DNA of 64,000 bases from NCBI GenBank assembly GCA_013396635.1, contig WBMW01004128.1, positions 516,336-580,335 on the forward strand, given 5' to 3'. Positions 53,901-64,000 of this stretch are shown piece after piece. Under the pieces are notes generated by a model. That model saw only the letters and a program-made list of their open reading frames with translations. It made no database searches and had not been told where the DNA came from. Source of the stretch: Penelope pileata. Its lineage: Eukaryota; Chordata; Aves; Galliformes; Cracidae. The position numbers were made by a program, and so were the translations under genes. Position 1 is the stretch's first letter, and every line of letters begins with the position of its first letter.

Positions 53901-54763
53901 TCCTCCACATGGACTGGGAAAGCAGAAAGCAGAACAAAGGATCCCCGTGTTGGCTGCTGCTCAGAACAGCCCCGAGCACGTGGCCCTCCCCCAGCAGGAC
54001 CCCGTCCTGTTGTCACCCCACCCCCACGAGGAAGGCGAGCAGATCTGGGGCAGGGCTGTGACACCCCCGGGTCCCAGGGGAAGCGCTCAGCCCTGCACGT
54101 CTCGCTCGGCTCCGTCAGGGCTCCAGCGGTTCGTGCGATGCCGTGAGTTCTGCACCATGTGCATTGGCTGCAGCCGTTCATCTCTGCCCTGTGCCAGCCA
54201 GATCTGCTCCTGCTATTGCAAAAGCCCTGCCAGGAGGATGTCCTGCTGCCTTAATTGTGTGTAAGGAGTAGTTTTAATTGGTGAAATCTGCTGTCAAGAC
54301 CTCACTGCAGACAAACGCAGGTGATCTATAGGACAGCAGTTCCTTCCTGGGTGAACAAATCATTATCAGCGATCCTCGGTACTTACACAGCCTCTTCCTT
54401 AGAAGTGCTCTCGGGACCTTTGCAAACACTGGAGCTGAACAGCCCTCCTGTGAGCAGTGAGGGCCCTTCCCAGGCTGAAGTGAGGGAAAGGACCCGCAAG
54501 CTGCACCTCCTGCTCGTGCAGCTGAGTTCAGTGGAGTGTGGCTTGGTTCAAGCCAAAGTAAAACCAGCTGGGGCCCAAAGAGCCCCGTTTTTCAGTGTAA
54601 CAGGGCACCTTGCATGGTGAGTGCTTACCCAGAGCCCGACAGCCAGCACGAACACGAAGTACAGCACGAGGACGGTGATGTCCACGGGGTTCAGCGTCAT
54701 CTGGGGAAACACGTCCCACTGCGGGGTCACGGACGAGGGGGTGCTGCTGGTGCTGCTCTCCAT
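45149..54763 (-). CDS. SLC5A11: SLC5A11 (SMIT2), sodium/myo-inositol cotransporter 2
   Basis: Exons in transcript order: 54763-54629 (ATG), 53913-53842, 53594-53490, 53292-53233, 53102-52998, 52231-52126, 51405-51325, 50829-50624, 49895-49760, 49526-49419, 49068-48918, 48647-48479, 47916-47701, 46595-46433 and 45366-45149 (stop TAG 45151-45149). They sum to 2031 bp, 676 residues (human 675), with every phase matching. The protein is a sodium:solute symporter of the SGLT family, moving Na+ with myo-inositol (and D-chiro-inositol) across the plasma membrane, with about 14 membrane helices. Seen landmarks: ASNIGSGHFIGLAGSGAA (helix 1-2 sugar/Na+ region), GLAAVIYTDALQT, SLWYWCTDQVIVQR, SSLTSIFNSASTIFTMD (family signature and Na+ site), GQLFIYIQSISSYLQPP (sugar-contact helix), and the hydrophobic end VNLILSVCAGVFLWAYFA. 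The start is at the human position (MESSTSS). No lesion seen. Confidence 0.97.
46893..47210 (+). mobile_element. Possible old CR1-related fragment
   Basis: GGGGCTGTTTAGAGAAGAGAAG near the start resembles the CR1 3' region, and the end TGTGATTCCTGAAGGTCCCTCCTGGCC is also CR1-like. The middle is diverged. It lies in the intron between SLC5A11 exons 13 and 14. Confidence 0.4.
48660..48742 (-). mobile_element. CR1 LINE 3'-end fragment next to SLC5A11 exon 12
   Basis: Plus strand reads TCACAGAACGGGAGGGGTTG, then GGAAGGGACCTCGAGAGATCATCGAGTCCC, the reverse complement of a CR1 3' end. Its 3' end stops about 11 bases short of the exon 12 acceptor, in the same sense as the gene. Confidence 0.85.
50960..51035 (+). 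mobile_element. CR1 LINE 3'-end fragment
   Basis: CAGCCTTGCCCATGGCAGGGGTTGG followed by AACCAGATGATCTTTAAG, CCCCTTCCAACCATTCTGTG: a CR1 3' end in the intron between SLC5A11 exons 7 and 8, antisense to that gene. Confidence 0.85.
53433..53487. repeat. Short tandem duplication beside the SLC5A11 exon 3 donor
   Basis: CCCTGCTGTGCC...ATGCCACACT occurs twice in a row, the second copy running into the exon 3 donor (53489-53488 on the minus strand). Unit about 24-29 bp. Confidence 0.7.
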
Positions 54764-54803
54764 GGCTCCTTGTGCAGGATGGGCGCTTCCTTGGTGCAGA
54801 GAT
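54764..54803 (-). other. SLC5A11: SLC5A11 5'UTR part of the first coding exon
   Basis: Upstream of the ATG the minus strand reads a good acceptor (CTGTTTTACAG) ending at 54804, so the first coding exon likely begins at 54803 and is joined to an upstream non-coding exon. Confidence 0.6.
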
Positions 54804-56740
54804 CTGTAAAACAGGGGCTGTGTGGGGAGGGAGGCGGCAGCAGCACAGGGATGCTGCAGGCTGCTCCCGAATGGCCCCGGGGTGCCCGGTGCTGCCCGGC
54901 TCTGCAGGGCTGTGCTGTGCTGCAGCTGCTGTAGCCCTGAGCCCGGCAGGGTGGGCAGCACCGAGCAGCAGAGCCCTGCAGGAGCTCCGGGTGCCCCACG
55001 ATGCACAGCTGCTGCTCTTTGGAAGAAGGGAGCAGGAGAAAGTCCGTGCAAGGGGGCTCACTGGGAATTAGTGCAGTTCCTCTTCCTCTCCTCCTCCCCT
55101 CCTCCAGGCCCTTTGAAAGCAAAGCAGGGGTGCAGGCAGAGCCCAGGAGCCGTCCCCTGGCCCTGCGGCACTGTCACCACGGGGACACCGGGTGCCCGCT
55201 CCTCCTCCTGCTCCCCATGCCAGCTCCTCTGGCTGCTGTTGCACTTGTAAGGTGACACTTATAAGCTCCCACCTCAAAAAGCTGGAAGAGGTGGGGCAGG
55301 GGAAGGCGGTGTCACCTGCTGCTGGGGAGAGGAGCAGCCAAACAAGTTCTCCCCTGAGCCCGGCAGGGCACAGAGTCACCCGCCTGCCGGCGCCTCGTGC
55401 CTGGCTCTCACACCCCCTCTGGCCTCAGCCCGTTGTTGATACAGGAAAATGCAGCTTTGGCCAGCAGCTGCCAGCTGCCCTCGGCTTACCTGGTGCCCAC
55501 GGAGCTGTCTGAAGTGTGAGCAGCTGCACCTGGGCATGGGCGGCACGGCTGGGCACACAGTGCCCAGGTGTGCGAGAAAAGCAGAGAGGGAATGGAAATG
55601 CAAAAGCTCCCCCGATGTCCCTGCACATGGAGGCAACGTAGCAAATGCACCAGTGATGGGGATGCAGCAATTTCACTGGGCAATGCTGGAAAGTGCGAGC
55701 TCCGTCCTGTGTCCCTGTGCTCAGCCCAGCCCGGCCTGACCAGAGGACTTTGGGGCTGGTGGCTATGGGGAGGTCGGGCAGGGAGCATTTTTGGGGTGCG
55801 GTCCTGTCTGCTGCCATGCACAGCAGGCAGCTGTGCCCTGAGCCCGCAGCTGCAGTGCCGAAGCCCATGGGGAGCCGTGCTGAGAGCTGGGCCCCCGGAG
55901 CCCTCCCACACCCCGCAGTGCTGCGTGCCCCGGGGCTGCTGGGGCCGCGCCTCCTCCAGCGGTGACATCGGGGCTGGCACCGGGGCTGGGCTGGCACGCT
56001 GAGCCTCTGACTCGGACAAGAGAAATGCCCGGTGGTGTGCCAGCCTCAGGGAGCTGCTCACCCCTCTGCCTCCTCCCGCTTTCCCTTTCACAGCCCTGAT
56101 CCTGCCGTTGCTTTGCAGCCCAGACCCTGCCCGCAGCGGGGCCGGGTGCTCTGTGCCTGCAGCACGCTCAGCACTGAGCTGCCCACGCTCGGTCTCGTAC
56201 AGAGCTCAGCTCTGTGCTCTCCCTCGGCAGTGTGAGCAGAGCTGGGCACAGCCCGTGGGCTCCTGGTGTCACTGAGAGGAAGGGGAGCACAGCCACGCTG
56301 GGGGGGCCCCGGCACTGGGCTGTGCCCGCGGGTGCCCCCGATGCCCTGCAGAGCCCCAGGATGAGCGCAGCGAGCTCGGCTGCTCCCATTCCAAATGCCA
56401 GCTCTGCCCCAGCCCAGTGGAAATTTTGCCCGTGTTGTGCATTCAGGTCACAGCTCGCTCCCCCTCGGCTCCTGGCACGGGCGGCAGCGCTTTCCTCGCC
56501 AGAGATTGTGAGCGAGGAACATCCGTGGCATTGCAATGCGGCCGCTGCTGCCGGCCTCTGTCGCTGCCGGGGGACGCGGCCCATGTGGGTGCTGAGGGCT
56601 GCACCGCCCGCAGGGCCGCTGCCAGGGGGCTGCTTGCAGCCTGCCCGGCTCCGTGCCCCCCTGAAGTCCCCGTGCTCCGGGGGTGTCCGCCCGCAGCCCC
56701 GCGCCCGCCTGCCCGGCACGAGGGGACGCAGAGGACTTAC

Positions 56741-56850
56741 TGCGCTCAGCCGGGTCTCATCCTGCCCCCGCGCCGGGCACCGCCGCACCACTGCCAGCTG
56801 CCAGCAGCTTAAATATTGCCAGAGGAGCGGGGCTTGCCAGCGGAGCCGTT
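56741..56850 (-). other. SLC5A11: Candidate non-coding first exon of SLC5A11
   Basis: A consensus-like donor GTAAGT follows GAGCGCA on the minus strand at 56740-56739, and a TATA box lies at 56885-56878, placing a start site near 56850. The exon would join the acceptor at 54804. It contains one ATG giving a four-codon upstream frame (MRPG, stop) just before the donor. This is inferred from signals only. The 54804-56740 stretch, taken as the intron, shows no coding homology. Confidence 0.4.
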
Positions 56851-56877
56851 AGCGGTGTCGCAGGGAACCAGGAGGAA

Positions 56878-56885
56878 TATTTATA
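56878..56885 (-). promoter_or_regulatory. SLC5A11: TATA box (TATAAATA), probable SLC5A11 promoter
   Basis: The minus strand reads GACTATAAATATTCC, a full TATA box, preceded by AGTTTAACTTTGAC, which resembles an HNF4-type direct repeat. It is about 2.1 kb upstream of the SLC5A11 ATG, in the right orientation and ahead of a consensus donor. An HNF4-like site would suit a kidney and intestine transporter, but this is inference. Confidence 0.45.
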
Positions 56886-57407
56886 GTCAAAGTTAAACTA
56901 ATCCCCCGAAGTTACTCTTCCGGTCTCCCGTGGCTCTGCGAGGAGCGCGTTACTTCCATTATCAGGGCTCGTGGGTCAAACTCCAAAGAGTGCCATCCTC
57001 TTAAGCAATCCGCAGCTGGTGAGGGGACAAGCGACAATGGCGGGCGGTGGCGGAGCCCTCGGGGCTGACACCGCGCGGCGCAGGAGGGAGCTGGCAGCCC
57101 CGCGGCCCCGAGTGCCTCACAAAGAGCAGGATTCATCCCTGAGCCCGCCGCCAGCCCCGGGGCTGGGCCCTGTCCTGGGACCGGGGCGGAGGTTTCGGCC
57201 TCAGCATCACCTGTCTGAAAATCCCGAGGAGCGTTTGCAGCCAATGGCGGGCACAGGACGGTGCTGGGCGGGGAGCGAAGCAAAGGAGAACCTGCAGCAG
57301 GCAGCGGGGTGCAGACTGCGTCCAGGCACGGGTGGCAGGAGGGCAGCCAGCAGCTGGTGCAAACCGGGGTCACTTCAGTCTGAACACAGTGTGTGACCCC
57401 CCAGGGC

Positions 57408-57688
57408 ACTGTCACTGTCGCTCAGTCACTGTCACCGTCACCATCACTGTCACCGTCACCATCACCATCACTGTCACCATCACTGTCACTGTCCGTCACT
57501 GTCACCGTCACCGTCACCGTCACCGTCACCATCACCATCACCGTCACCGTCACCGTCACTGTCACTGACAGTCACTGTCACCGTCACCATCACTGTCACC
57601 GTCACCATCACTGTCACTGTCAGTCACTGTCACTGTCAGTCACTGTCACTGTCACTGTCACTGTCACTGTCACTGTCACTGTCACTGC
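57408..57688. repeat. Hexamer-based tandem array (CACTGT/CACCGT/CACCAT)n
   Basis: About 280 bp of 6-bp units of the type CACYRT with small offsets (single CAGT or CCGTCACTGT interruptions), ending in a pure CACTGT run at about 57640-57686. Open frames through it encode only alternating Thr-Val or Ser-Pro and are not genes. The surrounding 56886-59110 stretch is intergenic; I see no gene in it, only this array and a T-rich run at 58350-58377. Confidence 0.95.
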
Positions 57689-59114
57689 TGCATGGCCGTG
57701 CCGTGGGTCCTCACCCCGAGCCCTGCGTGGGGCTGTGCCGTGCTGCAGCTCTGCAGCGCCTTCACCAGACGTGCTGGGAAGCCCCATCCCCTCCACACCT
57801 CGGCTGCTGGAAGGAGAAAGCCGCTTTCACCCTTGCTTTTGGCTTTCTAGATTTGTAGGTTTTCTAGCAGAGGCGAGTTAGATGTGTGAAATAACAGCAC
57901 AAAGGAGCACCCCAAAGCCCGGGAAGCCAGAAGCTGAGTAGGAAAATCTGCATTTTAGCGTGTAGTTTTGCTCAGCTCACGCCGATGGACATCACTCAAG
58001 GTTATCTTGTGGCTGGAGGGGCTTTAATTTGGGCTGCTAGAATGCGGAAACTCCAGAAATTCCAACATTGTGCTGGAGCAGCACAGAGCCCCGAGGGCAC
58101 CCCGCTGCTCCGGGCCGTGCACCTTCCTCGGAGCTCAGCCCTGCAGAGCTCTAGGGGTCCTGCAGAGCCCCAGCCCGTGGCACGGGGTGCACAGAGGCAG
58201 CGCTCAGACACGTTCCAGTGTGGGGTGGAGACGTCCCAGGACCGCGGGGGTTGGCAGGAGCTCCAGGCAGCGTGGAGCTGCGTTATCCCAGGCAGCGCCC
58301 AGCGGGGGCTGTGGGCACGGCCTCCCCACGGCTTTGCAAAAGCCGCTCATTTTCTTTTTCTTTTTTTTTTTTTTTTGTTGTTCCCATTTCTTACAGGGAA
58401 GAGTGAAACCCTGTGGATCCCCCCACGCACACGGTGCAGCTCAGAGTCACGGTGGGGCCGTGCAGGAGCCGCTTCCCTCCCAGGGCCGCGCTCCCCGTGC
58501 AGCCCCGCGGCCAAGGCTGAGCGCTGGGATGGGCCGAGGCTCCCAGCAGCCGGCACGTGGCTGGGGAAGGGTTACCCAGCGCCCGGAGCTGCCAGGGACA
58601 AACCCAGGGGTGCGTGGTGTGGCTGCTGAGGTGTGCAGGGCTGGAGGGACACCAGCACGGCACATGCACGTGCCCAGCGCTGCTCAAAGCTCACGGGCGC
58701 TGTGCTGCTGTAAACAAGCTGATCTGCAATCAGGAGATCTGATAGGAGCCCAGCCCCTATCTGCTGGGGTGCAGAGGGAGATAACAGCCCCAAGGCCAGC
58801 GCCTCGGCCAGGAATTCCTCCTGGAGATAAGCAACCCGCGGGCTCACGTGCTCACCAGCACTGCGCTGCTGAAGGCTGCAGGAGGAATCCGTGCTATTTT
58901 AAGAATTTGCTGCTCACATTCATCGCGCTAGCTTGATTGCTGCTGGCAAACAACTCTCCTCTGCAGGACACCATTACTTTCCCCACGGGTCGGGGTCAGG
59001 CTCCCGTGCACGTCGGGGGCTGGTGCTGGGCTGTGCAGGCACCGCGGGGCCCAACGCCGAATCCTTCGTCTGCAGCTGCTGCACGAAGCAGCCGCTGCCG
59101 GCACGCGGGGCTAC

Positions 59115-60900
59115 ACGGGGGCAGGAGGCAGGAGCTTTATTTTGGGAATAGCACATAGGCATCGGGCAGGGACTGAACAGTACACACAGTCCCATCATCA
59201 AATAATAGAACCGTGTCTCAGAAGTCCTGGGTCTTTGAAAATATTCACAGAAAAATACCCGAGGGGTTGGAGTTCTAGCTATTCTGCAAAGTCACAACGT
59301 GTAGCAAAACCTATGTACAGCGTTTTCACATCTTTAATGGCGGTTTCGTAACAACCTCCAGTGGTTTAAATGTTTAATAAGTTTTTACAAAAAAAAAAAA
59401 AAAACCTGAATGCAGTGAGAACATCCAGAACGTGAAGTGGAGGGGGGTGTGCCTTGCCCCACACCAGCGTTGGTGGAGAGGGGCCCCGGCAGCGCAGGGC
59501 TCGGCACGGCCTGGCACTTGCAGCTGTGTGGGCTGGGAACAGTTGTGAAGATACACCTGGCTTGCTACGGCAGGGTTAAAAAAATACTGAAAACTGAAGA
59601 TCTGATGGTCGTAAGGTCTCCCGTCAATAATGCACCGGGTGGTGGTGGTGTGCTTCAGCACGGCGAGAGCTCCTGCTCCGGCATTGATGTGCAGAGGGCC
59701 CCGGGGCTGCGGTGCAGAGCTCTGGGGCGAGGCTGGAGCTCCCCGTGCTGCGGGCAGTGCTCACGCTGCAGCGCGAGGCTGCAAAGCTGGCGGGGCTGCG
59801 GGGCCTGCAGCTGCCTGCGCTGCCCGGGTGCTGCTGGCCCTTTGTCCCAGCTCGCGGGGAATTGCGGTAATTACAGCAATCAGCTGCTGCTGCAGGGTGG
59901 GTGGGCATGCTGCTCGGGTCCCCGGTGCAGCCAGCACGAGGTGTGCACGGCAAAGGTACCCGGCGCTGGGGCTGGGTGCTGGGGGGCACGCCTGGCTGCG
60001 CTCTGGGGGCAGTACCGGGGCTTCAGAGGGCTCCCACTCATATTTAAGCTATCAAAAATTTTGTGCTTTCCAAGGAGTCACCAAAATGCTCAGGGGTTCA
60101 CATCTCCCCCTGAGTTTGGATAACTGCAGTGCTGATGATATTAAATTATCGGTAAGATTTTCTATCAGTCATTGCCAAAGCCTTAAGCGAAGCTGACAGC
60201 CAGGAAGGGCTCTGGGGCTTTTCTTGCCCTCTGAGCAGTTGGGCAGAACCCGCCCGGATCCACATTTGGGACCGCACAGATGTGCCCTTGGGGTTCTGCA
60301 GGCTCCCAGTGCTCCCAGTGGCACTGCTGGGGCACCCGAGCACCCACCCCCAGCACTGTGCACCCGCTGCAATGTGCTGCACAGCAGCACCGCAGCCCTG
60401 CTCTGCTCTGCTCTGCGGGGGGGGTGTGGAGGGGGGTGGGATGTCCCAGCACTGCTGCTCAGTCCTGGGAGCCCTGTCCCGTGCTCCCAGCTCGGGCACC
60501 CCGGGGCCGGGGCTTTGTGCCTGCAAGGGGAGCACGGGGACACAGCCCCATGGGCACTGCCCGCGGGGACAGGGACAGGGCTCCAGCACCGGGGTGCTGT
60601 GGGAGCATGGAGCATCGCCCAGACGTGTCTGCAGCCCGTGATTCCGCAGTGCACTGGAAATGGAGGATGCTAGGGAGGACGCTGTCAGACCAACGTGGTG
60701 TTTCCCTTCGTGCAGCCATGCCTCGCCCTCGCCTCCCCCTGCAGCCATCGTGGTGCCCGCTCAGCACCCGCTCAGCACCCACCCAGCCCCTCGGCTCATG
60801 GTTCTGCTCGCTGGTAGCAGGTGGCAGCAGCTTATTTACAACCAAACTCATTGGGAGCAAATTGCACTTTGTTGGCAAGGAGTCACTGAGCCTCGCGTTG
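59115..60900 (-). other. GRID2IP: GRID2IP 3'UTR
   Basis: After the stop, no other gene is recognisable on the minus strand until an AATAAA at 59141-59136. The last 500 bases are AT-rich with many stops in all frames, typical of a 3'UTR. It contains a poly-T run (poly-A on plus, 59389-59404) and a C-rich stretch opposite the plus-strand G runs at 60416-60440. Extent is inferred; an earlier polyadenylation site is possible. Confidence 0.55.
59136..59141 (-). terminator. GRID2IP: AATAAA polyadenylation signal, probably GRID2IP
   Basis: Minus strand reads CCCAAAATAAAGCTCC. It is the first canonical AATAAA after the GRID2IP stop and directly follows AT-rich 3'UTR-like sequence. Confidence 0.55.
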
Positions 60901-63223
60901 TCACCAGGCGAGGGGGGACGTCATCCTGGGGCTGCGCTGGCTGTCACCCACCTGCACGTCGGTGAGCGCCCGCTGCGGGGAGAGCAACGAGCAGGGTCAG
61001 GCGTCCAGCAGCACAGCCCTGGCTGGCTGTGCCAGCACAACTCACCTCAAACTTGCTCATGAATTCTGCGAAAATGCCGAAGAAAGCTTCCGAAGTCGTC
61101 ATCTTGGAGTCTTCCCCGAAGAAGGACAGCACCTTGCCGAACTCCTCCATGGCCCTGTGCTGCAGGTCGTCCAGCGAGCGCATGGCGGGCTGCGCGCTCT
61201 CCAGGAAGGACTGCGAGGGGCAGCGTCAGGGAAAGCAGCGCTCTGGGGGCCGGAACGGGCAGCTGTGCTGCGGGGAGGGCTGCCGGGCAGGGACAGCCGG
61301 AACGGGGAGGCTGTACTGGGGGCAGCGAGCCCCCTGTACGGAAGGATACGGTCATCACGATGGCGAAGCGGTCCTCGGCGGTGGCCGGCATGCTGTGGCA
61401 CGCCAGCTGGATGTCGCTGACGGTGCTGTGGAGGTCCTTCAGGTCGGCTGTCAGTGTCCTCTGGTTCACTGCAGGACAGCAGTCGGCAGCGTTACCGGCC
61501 CCGGCCGCGTCCTGCAGCCAGCAGCAGCCCCGAGCCCGGCACACCCAGCCCTGCAGGGGCTGCACAGCAGCGGGGCCACGCGCAGGGCCCGGCTGGGAGA
61601 GCCACAGAGCTTCACCAAGGGAAAACTTACACCTCTGGGCCTGCATGTTCTCATCCCTGTTTGTCCCCTACAGCACTGATTCCCTGGGGAATTGCACCCC
61701 TCCCCCCCAGAGGTGCCAGGAGGATCTTGGGGCTCGGTGCAGCCGTCCCACTGGGACAGCGCCTGGTGACCCCGGGATCGGTGACACCCGCATGGCAGCT
61801 CGCCCGCTCGCGTGATTCCTGGCCCGGGCGGTGCCCGCGGTTGGACTGTGACCCCTCAGCACCACCAGGCACCACAGCGGGCAGCCACCACGGTGACAGC
61901 AGCACGGGGAGGGGACGGATGGGACCAGGGGATGGGTGGAGGGGACAGCTCCTGGCACTGCCCCGCTCTGCTCCTCGCTGGCACTCACACAGCACAGCCC
62001 TGTCGCGTCAGCAGAAAGGCTCAGAGCAGGGACAACCCTGTGCAGCGCATCAGCATGGGGCAGCCGGGACCTCCCCCAGCACTTTGCGCCTTTGCAGCCC
62101 CCTCCTCCCACTCAGGGCCATTCCCTCCAGCTTGTGCCAATGGCGAGCAGCTCCTGGGCAGCCCTGCAGGCACCCAGCCCTGTAGCAGCCACACGCCGAG
62201 CAGCACTGATGCTCCTGTGGGTGCTCGTGTTCCCGTACCTTTGGCAGCGAGCGGCACTGTGGGAAGATCCTTGGCAAAGCCCAGGAGCTCTGGGAAGTGT
62301 TGGCTGAGTGATTTGGCAAGGATGTGCAGGAAGGTGGATTTCCCATCAACGGTCTTGGTTGTGTTCAGCTGCAGCAAAGCAGAACCAGGATGGAGACATG
62401 ACACAGAGCGGCGGTGGGGAGCAGCCGGCGGCTCCGTGCTGGCCCTCCCTGCTGCATGGCTGCCTCCCGCACCAGGAGCAGCGAGCTGCGGCCCCTCACC
62501 TCCGTCAGAAAGTTGATTTTGAAGCCCGTTGTTTTGCTGGTCTTGGGCTGCCCGTTGTTCAGGTAGTTTCCCATCGCCAGCACAAACTGCAAAGAAGAAC
62601 CGCAGTGAGTGTCCAGCAGCCCCCAGCACGTACCGTGCCCGTCCCCATCGCCTTTGGTCCCTGCCTTGGGGCCAGGAGGATGCCCCGAGGACGCAGCTCC
62701 CTTCAGCACTGCTCCTGCAGCGCTCGGGGCTGGCCTGGGTCAGCGCCTGTGCCACTTTCAGCACTATGAGATCTGGGCTTTTTATGTCTCAGCAGCATCC
62801 CCTGCGGGACCAGGGCTGAGTCTGGAGGCTGCTGAGTGCTCCCTGCCTGCAGGGTGAGGCTGTCCTGCTGCCTGTTGGGTGCTCCAAAGCCTTTCCCAGC
62901 GCTTATGTGCAGATCTTTAAGGGGATCATTAAGGAGACAGCAGTGATTAAGCAGCGCTGTTTCCCTCCCACGGGCTCGGATGCCCCGTGCTGTGGCTTTG
63001 CAGCACAGCAGAGCCCTGGGCACCGCCTGGAACCCAGCCCATGGGCTGCTGCAGGGACGGTGCTGACCTCCAGGATCTTCGCCAGCTTCTTGCTGCTCTT
63101 CAGCTCCAGGGAGGCCTTGCAGATGCACTCGTAGCTTGCCTTGATCTCCTCCGTCTTCTCCTGCAGAGTGGTCTTGAAGTGCAGGCTGCGCAGGCGGATC
63201 TTGTACTCGGGCACTGACAGCAT
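60901..63223 (-). CDS. GRID2IP: GRID2IP (delphilin), last six coding exons, C-terminal FH2 domain
   Basis: Exons in transcript order: 63223-63068, 62586-62500, 62368-62239, 61468-61350, 61210-61046 and 60972-60901 (stop TGA 60903-60901); 729 bp, 242 residues plus stop, in one frame with AG/GT borders. The sequence is the second half of a formin homology 2 domain: ASLELKSSKKLAKILE, FVLAMGNYLNNGQPKTSK (the formin GNYLN motif), GFKINFLTE, KSTFLHILAKSLSQHFPE, then SFFGEDSKMTTSEAFFGIF and the end RMTSPLAW. FFGIFAEFMSKFE and the SPLAW end distinguish delphilin from the DIAPH, FMNL and FHDC1 formins. Delphilin is a postsynaptic scaffold of cerebellar Purkinje cells that binds the GluD2 receptor by PDZ domains and has an FH2 actin-related domain. 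The PDZ part and the first half of FH2 lie beyond the window end. No break seen. Confidence 0.95.
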
Positions 63224-63546
63224 CTGAGAGCAAACGGAGGAGAACGTCACCACTGTCCTCGAGCTCAGCCCTTCCTCAGAGCTGCTCCCTGCCATGCTTC
63301 CCTGTGCTTGGGCACGGCATCGTGCTGTCAGAGAGGGACGTGCACGGCAATGCCCACAGGCGCCTTTGCCAACAGGCAGTAACCCAGGGTTGGGCACAGC
63401 CACTCTTGGGGTGCAGTGCTCAGCGTGGCATGGGTCAGCGTGGGACAGCGGCTGCTGGCAGCTCCCGGGCACCCGGGCACCAGCCCGAGCACTGCTCTGG
63501 GGGGTCCCTGTGCTGGGTGCCCTGCTCACAGGGCATCAGAGCCCCG

Positions 63547-64000
63547 CTGTGTGCCCTGCTCACTGTGTGCCCTGCCTGCTGTGTGCCCTGCTCACTGTGT
63601 GCCCTGCTCGCTGTGTGCCCTGCTCACTGTGTGCCCTGCCTGCTGTGTGCCCTGCTCACTGTGTGCCCTGCCTGCTGTGTGCCCTGCTCACTGTGTGCCC
63701 TGCCTGCTGTGTGCCCTGCTCACTGTGTGCCCTGCCTGCTGTGTGCCCTGCTCACTGTGTGCCCTGCCTGCTGTGTGCCCTGCTCACTGTGTGCCCTGCC
63801 TGCTGTGTGCCCTGCTCACTGTGTGCCCTGCCTGCTGTGTGCCCTGCTCACTGTGTGCCCTGCCTGCTGTGTGCCCTGCTCACTGTGTGCCCTGCCTGCT
63901 GTGTGCCCTGCTCACTGTGTGCCCTGCCTGCTGTGTGCCCTGCTCACTGTGTGCCCTGCCTGCTGTGTGCCCTGCTCACTGTGTGCCCTGCCTGCTGTGT
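63547..64000. repeat. Minisatellite of a 32-bp unit (two alternating 16-mers), open at window end
   Basis: The unit is CTGTGTGCCCTGCTCA followed by CTGTGTGCCCTGCCTG. About 14 copies of the 32-bp unit are nearly identical; the first few are irregular (one TCG variant, one repeated TCA type). It lies in the GRID2IP intron upstream of the exon at 63068-63223 and continues past the window. The 63224-63546 stretch shows no exon. Confidence 0.97.

Noticed and set aside
57393..57881. Open frame encoding Ser/Pro or Thr/Val repeats
   Set aside because: Product of the six-base tandem array; any repeat with a unit divisible by three and no stop stays open.
58070..58936. 288-residue open frame on the plus strand
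   Set aside because: It crosses a long T run giving a poly-Phe stretch and has no recognisable domain; intergenic chance frame in GC-rich DNA.
63547..64000. Regularly spaced repeats looking like a CRISPR array
   Set aside because: Units are contiguous with no unique spacers and lie in a vertebrate intron; this is a minisatellite.

Overview
This is eukaryotic, clearly vertebrate and almost certainly bird DNA, most likely galliform. The genes are split into short exons with GT-AG introns, the interspersed repeats are CR1-type LINE 3' ends, and GC-rich minisatellites are common. There are no bacterial-style operons and no recognisable viral genes. Three genes can be assembled exon by exon with reading frame kept at every junction, and a fourth can be assembled in part. 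The gene content (ARHGAP17, SLC5A11, GRID2IP) fits the bird equivalent of chicken chromosome 14, where sequence matching human 16p12 and 7p22 lies together; that placement is from general knowledge, not read from the window.

Layout: (1) 1-18264 is the 3' part of a very large first intron of ARHGAP17, with only scattered repeats. (2) 18265 to about 41260, plus strand: ARHGAP17 (RICH1, a BAR and RhoGAP protein), 19 coding exons (exon 2 to the stop) and the 3'UTR; exon 1, with the first ~17 codons, is not in the window. (3) About 41260 to 44265, minus strand: a five-exon gene resembling TEX47 (a BLUF-like fold protein expressed in testis in mammals), converging on ARHGAP17, with its 5' end lost in or near an assembly gap (N run 44293-44341). 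(4) 45149-54763, minus strand: the complete coding region of SLC5A11 (SMIT2, sodium/myo-inositol cotransporter), 15 coding exons and 676 codons plus stop, with a probable non-coding first exon and TATA box near 56.7-56.9 kb. (5) About 56.9-59.1 kb: intergenic, holding a hexamer-based GTCACY tandem array. (6) About 59115 to the window end, minus strand: the last six coding exons and a long 3'UTR of GRID2IP (delphilin), the C-terminal part of its FH2 domain. The window ends inside a 32-bp minisatellite in a GRID2IP intron.

The genes do not form a pathway. ARHGAP17 shapes membranes and switches off Rho-family GTPases at epithelial junctions; SLC5A11 imports inositol; delphilin links a Purkinje-cell glutamate receptor to actin. 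The most interesting points are the unlabelled TEX47-like gene broken by the gap, the SLC5A11-GRID2IP junction (separate chromosomes in human) next to a tandem array, a CR1 element whose end forms the splice-acceptor tract of an SLC5A11 exon, and tail-to-tail polyadenylation signals 28 bp apart.
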